64,000 bases of DNA, taken from NCBI GenBank assembly GCA_977006965.1, contig OZ345383.1, forward strand, positions 1,240,001-1,304,000, in the 5' to 3' direction. The number at the start of each line of letters is the position of its first letter. The stretch's first letter is position 1. The DNA is from Phymatolithon calcareum. Taxonomy: Eukaryota > Rhodophyta > Florideophyceae > Hapalidiales. Below the pieces are notes generated by a model that was not told where the DNA came from, did not search any database, and was given only the letters and a program-made list of their open reading frames with translations. A program made the translations under genes and the position numbers. This document shows, piece after piece, positions 1 to 11,865 of the stretch.

Positions 1-23
1 AAGGAGTCCCTGAGTCGCCTGCC

Positions 24-693
24 GTGCACGAGCGCGTGACGGTGGATGATGTTAACTTAGACCATCTGTCGGACGACGAACAATGCAAAGTCCGCGATAT
101 GCTCCGCGAGTTCGAGGCCATGTGGCAGGGCCATCTGGGAACTGTGAATGTCAACGAGCACGGAACCGATCTTGAGGCTGGCGCTCGACCCGTCCGTCTG
201 TACCCCCACCGTGCGGGGCATAAGGCCCGGGAGGTCGAAAAGACCGAAGTGAAGGAAATGTTGCGATTGGAAGTTATCGAGCCCGCATCGTCGTAGTGGT
301 CCTCCCCGGTTGTCATTGTCCCTAAACCGGACGGACGGAGGCGTTTCTGCGTGGATTATCGGCACCTGAACGCCCCGTCCATGAAGGACTCGTATCTTCT
401 ACCGCGTAAGGATGAGTGCATCGACTCCCTGGGTGACGCTAAGTTCTTCACGACTCTGGACTGCAATTAGGGGTTTATGGCAGATCCCCATTCGTGACGA
501 AGACCGCGAGAAAACGATATTTAGCTGTCACAGTGGAATCTTACGATTCAAGAAGGTTCACTTCGACATAAAAAACGCCCCGTCCATGTTCCAACGAACT
601 ATTGACATCTTTGTTGCTCGTTTTAAATGGCAGTCTTGCCTAGTGTACATCTACGACATCATCATCTTTCGTATTCGTTCGACGACCCCCTAG
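24..693 (+). pseudogene. Ty3/gypsy reverse transcriptase fragment (dead)
   Basis: Reverse transcriptase core of the relic. Visible landmarks are a PVVIVPKPDG-type strand followed by FCVDYRHLNAP, then WQIPIRDEDREKT, KNAPSMFQR, and the catalytic box. The box reads YIYD instead of the canonical YIDD, so one catalytic aspartate is lost. In-frame TAG codons interrupt it at about 294 and 468, and the frame changes near 470. The start is set by the window edge, not by a real initiation codon. Family assignment is firm; activity is excluded. Confidence 0.85.
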
Positions 694-776
694 GACACGT
701 TAAGGAAATACTGTGCGCGTTGTAAGCGGCCGGCCTGTCACTGAAGTTGAAGTAGTGAACCTTCTTTGACCGCTCG

Positions 777-1449
777 GTGAACTACATGGGCCACACAATC
801 CGGCCAGGCCTTCTTGAGATGGCGAACTGCAACACCGACGCCATCCAAGGGTTCAAAGTCCCGACAACCCAGACGGAGTTCTGCTCTTTCCTTGGACTTT
901 GCAACGTCTTCCAACGGTTTATCCTAAACTTTGCACTTGTAGCAGCGCCGCTCACTGAGTTCTAAAGAAAGAACAGGGCCCCTCGCTCCCCGTGCTTGAC
1001 TATCGCCGCTTGGCCGCGTTTAGCATCCTGAAGAAGCTCTGCCGCCAGTTCTGCGGTTGCCTCTCCGGGACTTGCGCTACTGAGTCGACACAGATGCCTG
1101 TGACCACCAGATTGGCTGTGTGCTCTTTCAAACACACTAAGACAGTAAGCGATACCTGCTCGGCTTCTGGAGTCGACATCTCCGACCGGCAGAGAAAAAT
1201 TACTCTGCCGGCAAGAAATAGTGCTTGGCCATCATATAGGCGGTGCTAATTCTCCAACCGTAACTCCAATTGGAGGAGTTCAATCTGTTTACCGATCACC
1301 AGGCGTTCCGCTGGATTTTCAGCCGCGCCGGTTGGTCAAATTGCCTCGCACGTTGGTGCCTCATGTTGATGGGGCATCTCTTCAAGGTGCATTACAGGAA
1401 AGGCCCCGAGAAGACGATCGCTGACTCGATCTCGCGCCTACTGACGTGC
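777..1449 (+). pseudogene. Ty3/gypsy connection and RNase H fragment (dead)
   Basis: Continues the pol relic. NYMGHTIRPG (from 777) and FCSFLGLCNVFQRF (near 875) match the region between reverse transcriptase and RNase H in Ty3/gypsy pol. FNLFTDHQAFRWIF (from about 1275) followed by a GPEKTIADSISR tail (about 1399) is the end of the RNase H domain. At least two frame changes and several stops separate these pieces, so no continuous product is possible. Confidence 0.75.
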
Positions 1450-1754
1450 GGCGACTGTCCCTTCGGACCTGATTTGGACATACCGAGCCTATCAGTTGAA
1501 ACCGCGATCGGACAGGGGCACACGTGCGACTCGCCGGAGCAAGTCCACTTCTCCTTCTTCTCAGACGACTTGACCCCACCAGCATTGCCGGTCGCGGCTG
1601 TCATAGAAGCAACGGACACCAGTCTCATCTCGATTGAAGAGGCCCAGTCTGCCGACCCCTGGCGCTGCGTACTCGCATCTAAGCGTGACGAACCTGGCCT
1701 TCTTGTTCGTGTCGCGCCTATTCACCTTTCACATCAGATTGTTGTTCTCCGGCC

Positions 1755-2904
1755 TTGAGGGCCCGTGTGCTGTACTTTGCTCATTACCCGCGGCTTGCCG
1801 GTTATCCGGGTACGACACGAATGTACCAGACGATGCATCGAGAGTTTTACTGGCCTTCTATGGCCCTTGACGTTGTTCGCACGGTGCGATCATGTACCCC
1901 TTGCGCAAAGGAGCGCGTGAAGCTCCGTCGCCACAATAACTGGTTGAAGCTGTTCCCCGCAACCCAGCCCCTGGAGTTTGTCTCTATCAACATCCTCGGC
2001 CAGTTCCACAACACCAAGGACAATCACGACAACTTGCTTTTCATCACGGACCGTTATTCAATGCTCACACGAGCAGTCTCGTTCAAGTCCACAACGGCTG
2101 ACTCAGTAGCTTCGTCCTTTTCTCACCACTGGGTATTCGCTTACGGACCGCTTGTGTATCTATTCTCGGACAACGGCCAGAAATTCGCGTCCAAGGACTT
2201 TCATGCCGTGTGTCAGACCCTAGAAAATCGGAACCTATTCACCGCGGCGTATCAGCTGCAGACTAATTCCCAAGCGAAACGCTACAACCCCAGTATACTC
2301 TCGGCCTTGCGCGCCTACGTGGCCGAGCACGTTGACGATTGGGATCGCTTTGCGCGCGCGCTGTCGTACGGATACAATACCCAGGTTCACTAGGCCACTG
2401 GATTCAGTCCCGTTGAGCTCACGGTTAGTCAACCACCGGTGCACTTGGCCATCCAAAACGTGGCTTCGGCTGGTGAACCTCATCCTCGCCTGTAGCGATA
2501 ACAGTTTTTGGCGCGCCTCAAGGCCCTCATCGCCACTTCGGATAAAAATATCGGTCGTTCACAAGCTCTGTACAAAGCTAACTTCGACAAGGACGGCTGA
2601 CCTTCCGCAGAAGACATCCACCTTACGGCGCGAGGCCCCCACGAAGTAGGATCTCGAACTGAACAATCTCGCATCCCTAGAAACGGGGCCTTATCGAGTC
2701 GTGAACACGTCGGCGAAGAACGCCGTCATCATCAACATCTCGGTCGTTGACGACAAAGTCTCCCGCGACTCCGTGTTCCTTGCACCGACTCCGCCCGACG
2801 GGCTTCCGCTGGTGGCCGACAAGCGCACCACAAGGGGGAATGCCGCAAAAGGTTATCTATCCCCTTCCGGAACACTTGCGCGACGCTACGGGACAGTAAC
2901 CTAG
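1755..2904 (+). pseudogene. Ty3/gypsy integrase and pol C-terminus (dead)
   Basis: Integrase of the relic. The zinc-binding region is recognisable (REFYWPSM and CTPCAKERV), followed by the catalytic core. Of the DDE triad only the middle residue survives (FSDNGQKF). The first Asp is Asn (SINILGQF, family usually SIDILG), and the Glu position is Lys (AKRYN, family usually ERYN). A stop at about 2391 ends the frame. Further pieces of the pol tail follow in other frames, including a segment at 2701-2904 with NAVIINISVVDDKVSRDSV that resembles the SH3-like pol C-terminus. Confidence 0.8.
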
Positions 2905-5900
2905 CCCGCTGTGCCGCGCCCCGGACCTCTGGTTTCGTCCCCGCAAGGGCTCTCTCGGGAAATCTTGCCCTTCTTATAAGGAGGGAAGGGGTCGGGGATG
3001 CCAGGCAGCTGTCCCTTGACGGAGGAGCTCTTCTGTTTTCGTTCGCCTTGTATGTTTAGGTCCCTCATAACACGGATCCACGGAGTCGCACGACTTTTCG
3101 GATAAATGGCCTAAGCCGGCCTTCATGTTCTTCAGTCAAAACAAAATGGCCTATGTAAGCCTAAAATTGTTACGTAAGTCTAACAAGTCTATCATGCATG
3201 TGCGTAAGGGATCCGGTGCAGCAGAAGATCGCGCGTATCCTAATATACGAAATGAAGAGCTTCGTCCGCGGCCTCTTTTCGGGCCTAGTCGCGAACATGC
3301 GCAGATCCTCTTGCGATGGAGGCAACATCTTCAAACAAGGCCCACATTGCCGCGGACAGTTCCTCGTTATCCGCCCAGTACAGGTCCCTGCGCTCGAAGG
3401 GAGAAAGGCCCATTACGTTGAATAACACATGAATCTTGGGATCTGTGAACAGTCGTCTCCTGTACCATCATTGACCTCAAATCGTACAGAGGAGTTTTCC
3501 TCATTAGAGACGCGCCTCGGTCATTAGTGATCTCAACGGCCTGATCGCAGTCATCCAGTTATCAAGAATTGACTGTATTACTGTTTCGAGCCCGTTAACC
3601 GTCTCATAGTCCACAAGTGCGTGCTTTTTCCAGCCTCAAACACAGCTGTTCAAAATTTAACATTGGTCTCCACACTCAGCATGGAGCAAAAAATTCAACT
3701 CGTTGAGACTCGAATGGCTGGATTCGATATCATTTACGTGCTTGAGAACACATGTCCTAATACTTCAATCATACAATATACTTTCATATATCCTTGACAT
3801 ATAGAGTTTAGACCTGCCCAAGATGGACATCCAGTTATCAAGGATTGAATCTATTGCAAATATATGCTGTGCAATTGAAACAATTTTAATCCACGTCATT
3901 ATGGATACGCAACGACATAGATCCTTGTATTCTCTTACTTCAAAGAAAAATATCAACAAGAGCGTTGGCTTTGCTGGCAGAAATCTGTACAGAACTGTAA
4001 TCGTATTCCTGCTCCAATTAGAAATGAACTTCATGAACAGACCTCGAGAGGGGTAGGTCATGCCCTCTTGTCGCGCTGAGATATCGCAGAGGGCCTCCAA
4101 AGAAATGGACAAAAAGAGGTCCTTCTCCATATTGTCCATGATATCCTAGACTCTCATTCATTCAAATGTTTATCTGAAATTCATCTTTTCGACCACTGTA
4201 GGTGTAAATGTGTACCAGATGTACACTGTGTCATAAGCCTTCGCGAGGACCCGTCGCGAAAACAGGGGAGGAGAGGGCCTCTAGAGGAAGATGAGGCCTT
4301 AAGAGGGATTTTTTTGGGGAGGGTCCCGATCGGGGTGTTCATTTCTAGCTCCAATACTCTACGTTCAGCTTGATCAAAACCATCCGCACGACAATCAGCT
4401 GCGTATCGAAAGTTTTATCATACTCCCCTTTTCTGCGCGATGGATCATAGTACCGAAACATTTCTTGCATCCCTTCTTCTTCACCAGCACCATGATTTGT
4501 TTGTTAGAGTTGCGTGCCATGGGGAAATTCGCGATACTGGTATTTTTCTACATGGCAGAAGAATTTTTGAAACTCCCTAATATCGGAAGTGAAGCAGAAT
4601 GAACCAAACGCCATTTTATACTGGTTGCATCAGGCTTGAGGAGAGTAACAAAATGGTACCAGATTCGAACTGCGGAAGGGCGGAACCTCTCTTTCCTAGC
4701 ATGATTTAGCCCATATCTATACAGACACTCGAATAGGACGGGAAATCCCCAATTGGGGATTGCCCCTCTTATTCAGTCCATGACTCTGTAAGTATATGCC
4801 GTACTGCAACAATAGTCGAAAAGGCAAGTACATGTACGAGTGCGACACGTGGAGGTATTTTGCAGGGGAATGATTGAGATGTCATTGTTATGAAATTTCA
4901 TGTCCCATGGCAGCCAAGAATTGATAGTGCCAGAAAGCAATAGCAATGTCCCGAAGCAGAAGTAGGTGAATCAAACACACCACAATCGCTGCGTAGCAAA
5001 TTTTCCCGTTGATAATGTAGTAGAGTGAACTTTCGCCATGTATGGTTTTTCGGCCCATTTGGCCCACTGGTCCATTAGAGACACCTGTATTAATTCGTGT
5101 ACGGCACCTCGTAGATTAATCTTGAGTTAGCTATACATAAGTCTTTTTCGTCTGCCACGGTCAGCGAAGCGACGAGAACTTAAGCCTGTCGCCAGCAAAC
5201 TATGATATAAAACAAAAAACCCTCGGTTAAGCTTGACTTCGCAGAGAAGGTCTTCGGGACAACTGTTGTGGCTCCAGCGGCCATTAAACTTCTACATCAC
5301 CCACTCGGGCTGGTTTCTTCGCGGCAAGGAGTGCTACCTTTGACTTAACCTACGTCACTGACTGAGACACCGTACCGACCGTTTCGATCTTCGTCCTGTG
5401 AGTGATTCCTCTCTTATCTGGAGTTAAACGCCGCTCATCCGTCGCTCGCTGGAGCTAAAACATACACTCAATCCCTCCTGCTAAACACTCTATGCCCCCT
5501 CGTATCGCGCTTCGGGACTGAAATCCTGTTGTGCAGGTATATCGAATCCAACGGGGAATCCGCTATACTACATATATGGGTCGCGGAGGTTCTCTTTCTG
5601 TTGCAGAGGTTGGCGCTATTCGTGCGCTCGCGGCCGAGAACGACGGGAACCGAGAAATATGCGCGGCATGTTGGAAAGTCCCCTGCAGTATTCGGGAACG
5701 TGATACCGCGGTCGATTCTTTCATCCAATCGAATTGGACGTGTTCAATTGGAGCAGGAATGCGATTACAAATATGTATGTTTTCGTACTCGACCTTAGTC
5801 GGGCAGAGAGCACCAGCAGGTTGAACAAGTGGGCCTGTACTTCATTTGTGGAGTGTAGCTCAATCGTCGTAACATGCTGCAAGTCGGGCATGTTATGCCG

Positions 5901-6213
5901 ACTCCCTTCGTTGCCGGTCAGAATTAGGTCACAAATGAGATTTGCTTGCTTTGTTGATACGTTTTGTCACCCTTTTCGCTCTACTCGCGCCTAGAGGCGA
6001 CTGTAGACTTAAGGGTGCTCTCTCCCTCATAAAAATATGTTACTGGACAACAGTTTCGGCTTTTGCGCCATATAGAAGTTCCTTGTCACGCTGAAATGCA
6101 AAAAAAGAAAAAGACTGCTTTTACTCGCGAAGGTCATGAAAAAACTGACAACTATGGAAGTAAACATTTAGTGGCCAAAGCACAAATGGTCCAATGAGTC
6201 TAAAAAGCTAAGT
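2905..6213. other. Stretch without a recognised intact gene
   Basis: Apart from the broken tract at 3190-4139 described separately, I recognise no gene here. A 24 bp word at 3996-4019 recurs inverted at 5746-5769 with one mismatch; in both places it translates as NWSRN(T/A)IT, hinting at two inverted relics of one repeat. Open frames at 5468-5994 show no family motif and are probably chance. Confidence 0.4.
3190..4139 (-). pseudogene. Unrecognised broken coding-like tract with internal repeat
   Basis: Read on the minus strand from an ATG at 4139, one frame gives 124 codons to a stop at 3765. The same frame continues with protein-like composition through further stops to about 3420. A second frame then continues to about 3190 with MGLSPFERRDLYWADNEELS-type sequence. 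The block SILDNWM occurs twice, exactly 276 bp (92 codons) apart (DNA words at 3552-3572 and 3828-3848), which suggests a repeat protein. I do not recognise the family. It could be a decayed gene or, less likely, exons of a split gene. Confidence 0.35.
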
Positions 6214-6223
6214 TTTATATAAT

Positions 6224-6306
6224 GAGGAAATTCGCTGCATGGACCGAAAAAGGTGGCAAAATTCGCTAAATCGGCACCCCTTGCAATAACTACTACTCGT
6301 TATGAT
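6224..6306 (+). repeat. MULE left terminal inverted repeat
   Basis: 83 bp beginning GAGGAAATTCGCTGCATGG. It matches the reverse complement of 7485-7566 apart from one indel and one or two substitutions near the run of C residues. Confidence 0.9.
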
Positions 6307-6350
6307 ACACAGAGCACTCCATAGAAATAAACTTATCAAAAAAATAATAT

Positions 6351-7136
6351 TTATTTCATGCACAACTCTCTATGCTTCAGCTCCTCGTCGCAAGTAGCAT
6401 CTCCGTCATCGCAGGCGGTGAGGTCAATTATCATGGACTGAGCCGCTTTGTCGATGTGTTTTCGCTTCGCCTCAACAATATTGCGGATGTTCGGCTTGGC
6501 GCATGTCTGCGAGAAGTAACCGTTGTTTCCGCACGAGGAGCCGAGACGGGACCTCATTTCGGACAGGAAGTAGGGCTTCTTGCGCTTGCGGCCCAGCTTA
6601 GGGACAAGGTCAAACGGAACCAAATCATCCTGTACTAGCTGGTAACCAGTGACTGCAACACGAATGATGATGCCCTCGTGTTGCTTGGCCCACGTTATCA
6701 ATAGCCATGGGTCCCACACCAGATCTTGTTTCACGGGTCGAACGCGACTCGATGCTGCGCCAAACGTCTAGAACAGTACAAAAGTGCAGCGACGACGTGG
6801 ATACATGGCCGCTGGTGCTCTTCAAAGTGGCGGCAAGAGCATGTAGCGCGGTAGTCGCTGTTAACTACCACAGGGAATGGTGTCACTTGGCTGCTAACAG
6901 CAAACCTCAGCATGTCATATTCGATGACCTCCGGTTCCACAAGCGACTTCTCCGCTCAGAGGATTTTTCCTGGTGCTTCTTGTAGCAGCAAAGCGTGAGG
7001 AACTTGCCTTGCCAATAGACATGTTGTGGGGGATTACGAGGTTGACAACGTCGTCAAAGTTTGCTCCAGGGAAGTCACCCACACTTAGCACGAGCTCCAT
7101 CTTCTCCATGAGTTCAGACGGTTCGGGCGAGAGCAC
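6351..7136 (-). pseudogene. MULE transposase C-terminal relic (SWIM finger, zinc knuckle)
   Basis: Minus-strand fragments in three overlapping frames. The piece at 6731-6940 contains CSCRHFEEHQRPCIHVVAAL, a CxC...CxH SWIM zinc finger as found near the C-terminus of MULE/FAR1-type transposases. The piece at 6351-6734 continues with KLGRKRKKPYF and then CGNNGYFSQTC, a degraded CCHC knuckle of the kind that ends these proteins. The catalytic DDE region is absent. Frame changes at about 6735 and 6930 rule out a continuous product. The assignment rests on the order SWIM, basic linker, knuckle inside MULE-like TIRs. Confidence 0.75.
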
Positions 7137-7199
7137 TGTGAGTGAGCTTAGCAGTCGAATGCGACGAGGTGCAGAGTACTTTGCGTAGCGGATTAGTAG

Positions 7200-7442
7200 T
7201 GTAATAATAAGGAAGCTAATTGAAGATATGGGTAGTCAAGGCGCATGGGCAATTGGTACTCTCAGCAGAACCCTGAAGAAGCCCACATGGACCCCTACCG
7301 AAGAGAATGAAGTGGCGCGAGCCATTGACGTGATATTATGCAATTCTGAATAAGATAACTGACAACTCTCGATGCTAGTATAACGCGATTAGAAACGTGC
7401 CGACTTTCCTCAAGTTGGGACACATGGTACCTTCTCAATAAA
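7200..7442 (+). pseudogene. LINE-like ORF2 tail fragment inside the MULE
   Basis: After a TAG at 7187 the plus strand reads LIEDMGSQGAWAI, KKPTWTP, ARAIDVILCNSE and a stop near 7352. This is the same C-terminal sequence as the tail at 59.6-59.75 kb (LIEEMSCQGAWAV, KKPTWKP, ARTIDEILCNSD). The 3' flank is also shared (GTGCCGACTTTCCTC, then AATAAA at 7437-7442 and TTAATTACG). I infer a 5'-truncated non-LTR retrotransposon end that entered or was captured by the MULE; a non-LINE gene fragment remains possible. Confidence 0.5.
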
Positions 7443-7484
7443 TCCTCTTAATTACGTGTAATGATAAGCGGCTGTCTAGCTGAA

Positions 7485-7566
7485 ATCATAACGAGTAGTA
7501 GTTTATGCAAGGGTGCCGATTTAGCGAATTTTGCCACCTTTTTCGGTCCATGCAGCGAATTTCCTC
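7485..7566 (-). repeat. MULE right terminal inverted repeat
   Basis: 82 bp partner of the left repeat, outermost bases GAGGAAATTC on the minus strand, immediately followed by the right copy of tttatataat. Confidence 0.9.
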
Positions 7567-7576
7567 TTTATATAAT

Positions 7577-10500
7577 TATCTCTCTGCAGGCGATTTACGG
7601 ACGACATGCATCACTTAGGCTGTAATAGGTCAATCTGCTTTGCTAGGCGAGAAAAAAGACATGGCACACGGGAAAGGTCCTTCCCAGCAGATAGCTGAAG
7701 CCACTCTCGTGGTATCGGTGGCAGGTGACAGCGAGTGTACCCCACTGTGTCACATCTCGGAGAAAAAAACATAAAAAAACACGCGGCAGGCGCTCCGCAA
7801 ATTCCCTCTTCTCTACGTGGCGCGACTCGTCACGCTCCTACCGAACGCACTTTCCAGCATTTAGCTTCTGAAAGCCTTCTCTATGTCGATCTGACGGGCC
7901 CAGAGATCTCTGTAATTTGAAAGAATTGGTTCTTGTTATAGTTAAAGTTTCAGACAAAGATCTGCCCATGCAAACTGAGAAGCAAGAGACGCTGCTTTGT
8001 CGTACTTACCAAGAGAACCATGAATCCCTTTGACATGTGGGTTCTTCTTCGTAACTCATCTGATCGTTGGACCAGCAGCGCGAAACCAATTCACGTCCGA
8101 CACGAATGATAAGTAACTCTGTGCTGCTGCTTATGACGTTGCTGCTCGTAATTATTGGCGACAATGTACATCGACGATTATCCTGCGTCATCAGAATACC
8201 ACAATATACACTGTTCGAATCAGCACTCTTGGGCTTCTAGCACAGTTGTACATATATGCGAACAACTATGGACGTTCGTGGCCCCCGCGATAAGTCCTTA
8301 TGTTCGCAAAACATGCGTCTCAAGAAAGCGCTGCTGGATTTGTGTGTTATACGTCTCTGTCACGCGAGTTATGTTGAAGGATAAACACGAGCGTCACCTT
8401 GGCCATGATGCCGTCGTGGTATTGGAGGTGAGCGACAAAATTATTGGACGGCCGCACTCTCCAAGAGAAAAGGAGAGGTTTTGAGCTAATTCTCGTGGTG
8501 CGACCTGAACTCTCTTCTGCACTGTGCCAGGCATGGAAGCCAAAAACGGTGCCCAGCAACACCGCAGGCGTCGAGCGACGAGCTTGTCGTGACTGTCCCA
8601 TGGTAAAGCTGGACATGGATGGCAATAGGAGTCCGCGGAGGGTGGGCGACGGGTCTGCTGGTTTGTTCATCCAGTACGTTTGTTGACGCTAGGGTAATTT
8701 CCAGTGAGCGTTCTACATGTTTGTCACACGATTAAAACAACTTGCATTTCTTCGCCCTTGCATTCGTCTCGTCGTGTTACAGTGCAATATCATTCTTCGC
8801 GCTATTTGCACCAGCAGAGTGTCGACAAACTTTGGTCCTTCCACGCTCTACTATCGTTGGCAAGAATGAGTCCGGCTTGCCAGTCATAGTGCAGTCAGTA
8901 GCCAAAGATTGACCCTGGCGCTGGCTTGACGCTGTGAAATGGCACCTGGCGAAATAGGCTACGCTCGCTCTCACCTGCTAAATCGGTCACGACGGCAGTG
9001 CAGCTACTTGCCTCTGTCAATTTCGAGGACATATGTCATATGATCGCCTCGTGACTGATGATTACCAGATATATCAGCTACCACGATTTGATTTCCTTTT
9101 TGAAACTGAGAACCTGCATGCCGTATCCCCTTTATAGGCACATGTTGGCCATGCTATGAGCATTCGTCATTTCCTTTAGAATATCAGTTGTTACCTGCGG
9201 GCCATCTCAAACCAGATATTGAGAAAAACGCAAATGCATAGTGGATTAATTGTAACTTGCTAGGAGCCCACCAGCTTGAAAACTCCCTGGTTAAGAACTT
9301 CTCTCGAACGCACAAGCCATAATAATCTATAAGGAGAAAAGTTGCGAGGTTTAACAACGACAGAGCCCATTCCATTGGAAGATGAGACACTTACTTTTTC
9401 CTTTGGCGTCGATCAAGCGAATATCGTTTGCAACCAGTGACCCCTTATGTTTGATTGGAAGTACCAATCAGTACTACTAGAGATGACAAATAGAGAGGAA
9501 TTCCATTTTATTACCGGCACAGTTGCCGCACCTAGTATTCTCACGATACATTCGAAATCTAGAAACAATTGTGTTAGGTGCAGCCGTCTCACGTCTAGTA
9601 CAGGGACCTACCCGTAGATTTCTTCGAGAAGATATTTCCAGCGTCGCTGCTGGTTTGGCTGTTACGTCGCGTGACCAGAATACTTGCAGTGTCCGTTGTA
9701 CTGGCACAACTGTTCTCGTGTTTTACGGTTGATGTTGCTCTTCTCACTGAAACCCATTGGCTTCTGCTCCATGGCGACTTATGCGCGATGCAGTCTGTGC
9801 GTGAAATGTAAACATTTGTGAGTTTCCAAATGCTTTTGCCTTGTACAGATTTGCTGAACAAAGACCTTCCGAGAAGATAGCGGACTCTGTAAGATTATCG
9901 ACAACTGCTTTGTTTTTGTCTTGGGCGGAGTCCTGACGACCAGGGGCATCGGATGTCGCAACTGTGGAACCAGTTGTCCCAGCGACCACGATACAGCTGA
10001 CCGAAAAAGCGTGGTTCAGGTAGGAAGCAAGTGGCTACTTTAATTGGTTTTCATTCGGTGGCTTCCTATCTTGGAGGTCAGCGAGAGCCGCCTAACTGCT
10101 AGGCACAGACTTCACTTTTACGCTACAATTGACGTACCATGGGTGAGTAAGCGGACACCCACATGGGGAGGCCAGAGAGCTTCCCGAAATAGGAAGGCCC
10201 ATAAAAAGACAAAGATAACGCATACATCACGAGCCTGTAAATCTTGCGGCGTCAAGGAAATTGAAAAGAAGGCAGCACTGATGAGATGGGAACTCGAGGC
10301 TCGCTCACGCACAGTCCGCGTATGAGAAGCTCAAGGTAAGTAAGAGAAGGAGAACGGTGGTGAGGCGCGAGCTTGCTTGTTTGCGGACACACTGTCCGAA
10401 CATGAAACGCTTCTGAGACAACGCCGAGATGAAAGTACGTATTCGTGGTAGCAACAAACCGTGGAACAAGAAGCGCCTTCTCGTACAGTTTGCAACATGG

Positions 10501-11803
10501 AAGGGATTGAAACTTCTGCAGACAAGTGCTAACGACATTTCGGCAAATGATAGAGTCCCGCGATCTACAGCAACTGGATATGTACAATGATCTCAAGGAA
10601 TACTGAAGCACAGGGAAGAAAAACAAATTACAAGAAACAGTCAAAAAGGGTTCTTTATAGTGAAGTGAAGGATTGGCATCGATGTTCAAACAGAGCACAT
10701 GCAAGTAAGGGTCTGTGGCTTCGCTTGGTTCATGGGTACCATTGAATTTAAGTTGGATTCGTAGAATTCGGATGTTCATTCAGTCTAATTAATGGCTTTC
10801 CAAGAAAGGGCGATGCAGTGACATAGCCTAGTGCGTTGAAGCATTGCAGTATCCACCGACATGGGGTAAGTATTGTCGATTTCAGCTGGTGTGCACGGCT
10901 TGATGCCCGGAGACAGAGAGGTTCGAGAAGCTCGCAGCCTGCTTTCTGGGCTCACTGACAGTGTTGGACCAGTCGGTTGTTCACCAGAGTTGGAGAACTA
11001 GGGCACTTGCCGCTGAGTTTCCAGTAAGGCTTGGTGTTGTTGGATGGCTCCGCAGTGCACCACAGTGCTTGTTTGAAGTGCAACTGTCGATATGTTCGGG
11101 CCGTTCTTTTCCATGCTACAATTGAAGCCATACAACAGAATTACTGAAGCCAAAGCAAATAATATACAGTATATGCTAAATTGAGCATTTTCAGCGCTCA
11201 TATCACTTTCATTAAAACTCAGTTCTATTGGCCAGATGATCTTCCAAACCCGGTCAACCTTCAACTTATAAAACCTGATGCGGGAAAAATAAGTTGGAAG
11301 CTTAAATTCGATTGTTTATTTTGATGTGATGAGGATTTTACAAGTTGTAAATCACTACATTATTCCTCGGAGAGGAGAGAAATATAAGATACATTTTCTC
11401 AAGAATTTGAGAAGGGGAAGAGGAAAAAACAAGTTTTTTCTCACTTAATTTTTGTGCAGAGGTAAGAACTAAATAAGTTAGTTTTTTCTAATATTTTGAA
11501 AACGTGAACAGAAAACGACAACAGTCTGGGCATGGACCGCTTTACCATCGTTTCGGTTCGTAGTGGTCCAGTGAAAGAGTCATTTTTGTACTTTATGTGG
11601 GAGCTTCCATTGGAAACAAACTTGTACTTTTCAAAACGGCATGTTTTCTCGCGTCTACAAAAACAATACAACGCATACTTTTATTACGTTCTCTCTCGTT
11701 TTATTCCTTTTCAATGACGATTTTGTGCACAATTATTCATTATAACCGGAAACTATTTCATATGTAATGTTTTATTTTTTGGAAGATCTTGGAAATTTGC
11801 ACT
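7577..11803. other. Long stretch without a recognised gene
   Basis: I see no convincing gene. The longest open frame (10252-10779, minus) shows no family motif and lies in AT-variable sequence. A plus-strand patch at 10140-10500 looks weakly protein-like (basic, Glu/Arg rich) but is broken by stops. The stretch from 11280 to 11800 is AT-rich and non-coding. Confidence 0.4.
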
Positions 11804-11865
11804 AAGCAAGCCAGCAGCTCTTCTCTTTGAATTATAATTCAAAGAGAAGAGCTGCTGGCTTGCTT
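11804..11865. repeat. Perfect 62 bp palindrome
   Basis: Positions 11804-11834 and 11835-11865 are exact reverse complements with no spacer; each 31 bp arm runs AAGCAAGCCAGCAGCTCTTC and onward to a central TTATAA. It can form a cruciform or a long RNA hairpin. No TSD or related copy was noticed nearby. Confidence 0.95.

Larger units (their letters stand above)
1..2904 (+). mobile_element. Degenerate Ty3/gypsy retrotransposon, pol relic
   Basis: Remnant of an LTR retrotransposon of the Ty3/gypsy class, cut by the window start. Reading along the plus strand I find, in family order, reverse transcriptase, RNase H, integrase and the C-terminal tail of pol, spread over different frames and interrupted by stops. 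No flanking LTR pair is visible; the 5' part lies outside the window and nothing LTR-like was found downstream of 2904. The relic is clearly older than the LTR elements further right. Confidence 0.85.
6214..7576 (-). mobile_element. MULE-type DNA transposon with 10 bp TSD
   Basis: Bounded by inverted repeats at 6224-6306 and 7485-7566 and by the direct repeat tttatataat at 6214-6223 and 7567-7576, read as the target-site duplication. A 9-11 bp TSD with long TIRs is typical of Mutator-like elements. The only recognisable protein remains, on the minus strand, are the C-terminal SWIM finger and zinc-knuckle part of a MULE transposase. At about 1.34 kb between the outer TIR ends the element is too short to be autonomous. 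TIRs about 97% identical next to decayed coding sequence suggest mobilisation in trans. A plus-strand LINE-like tail lies inside. Confidence 0.85.

Noticed and set aside
4640-4700. tRNA-like B-box word (CAGATTCGAACTG) on the minus strand
   Set aside because: No matching A box, anticodon arm or acceptor stem could be folded around it.
10252-10779. 175-codon minus-strand ORF
   Set aside because: No family motif, and it overlaps a better but still broken plus-strand patch; likely chance.
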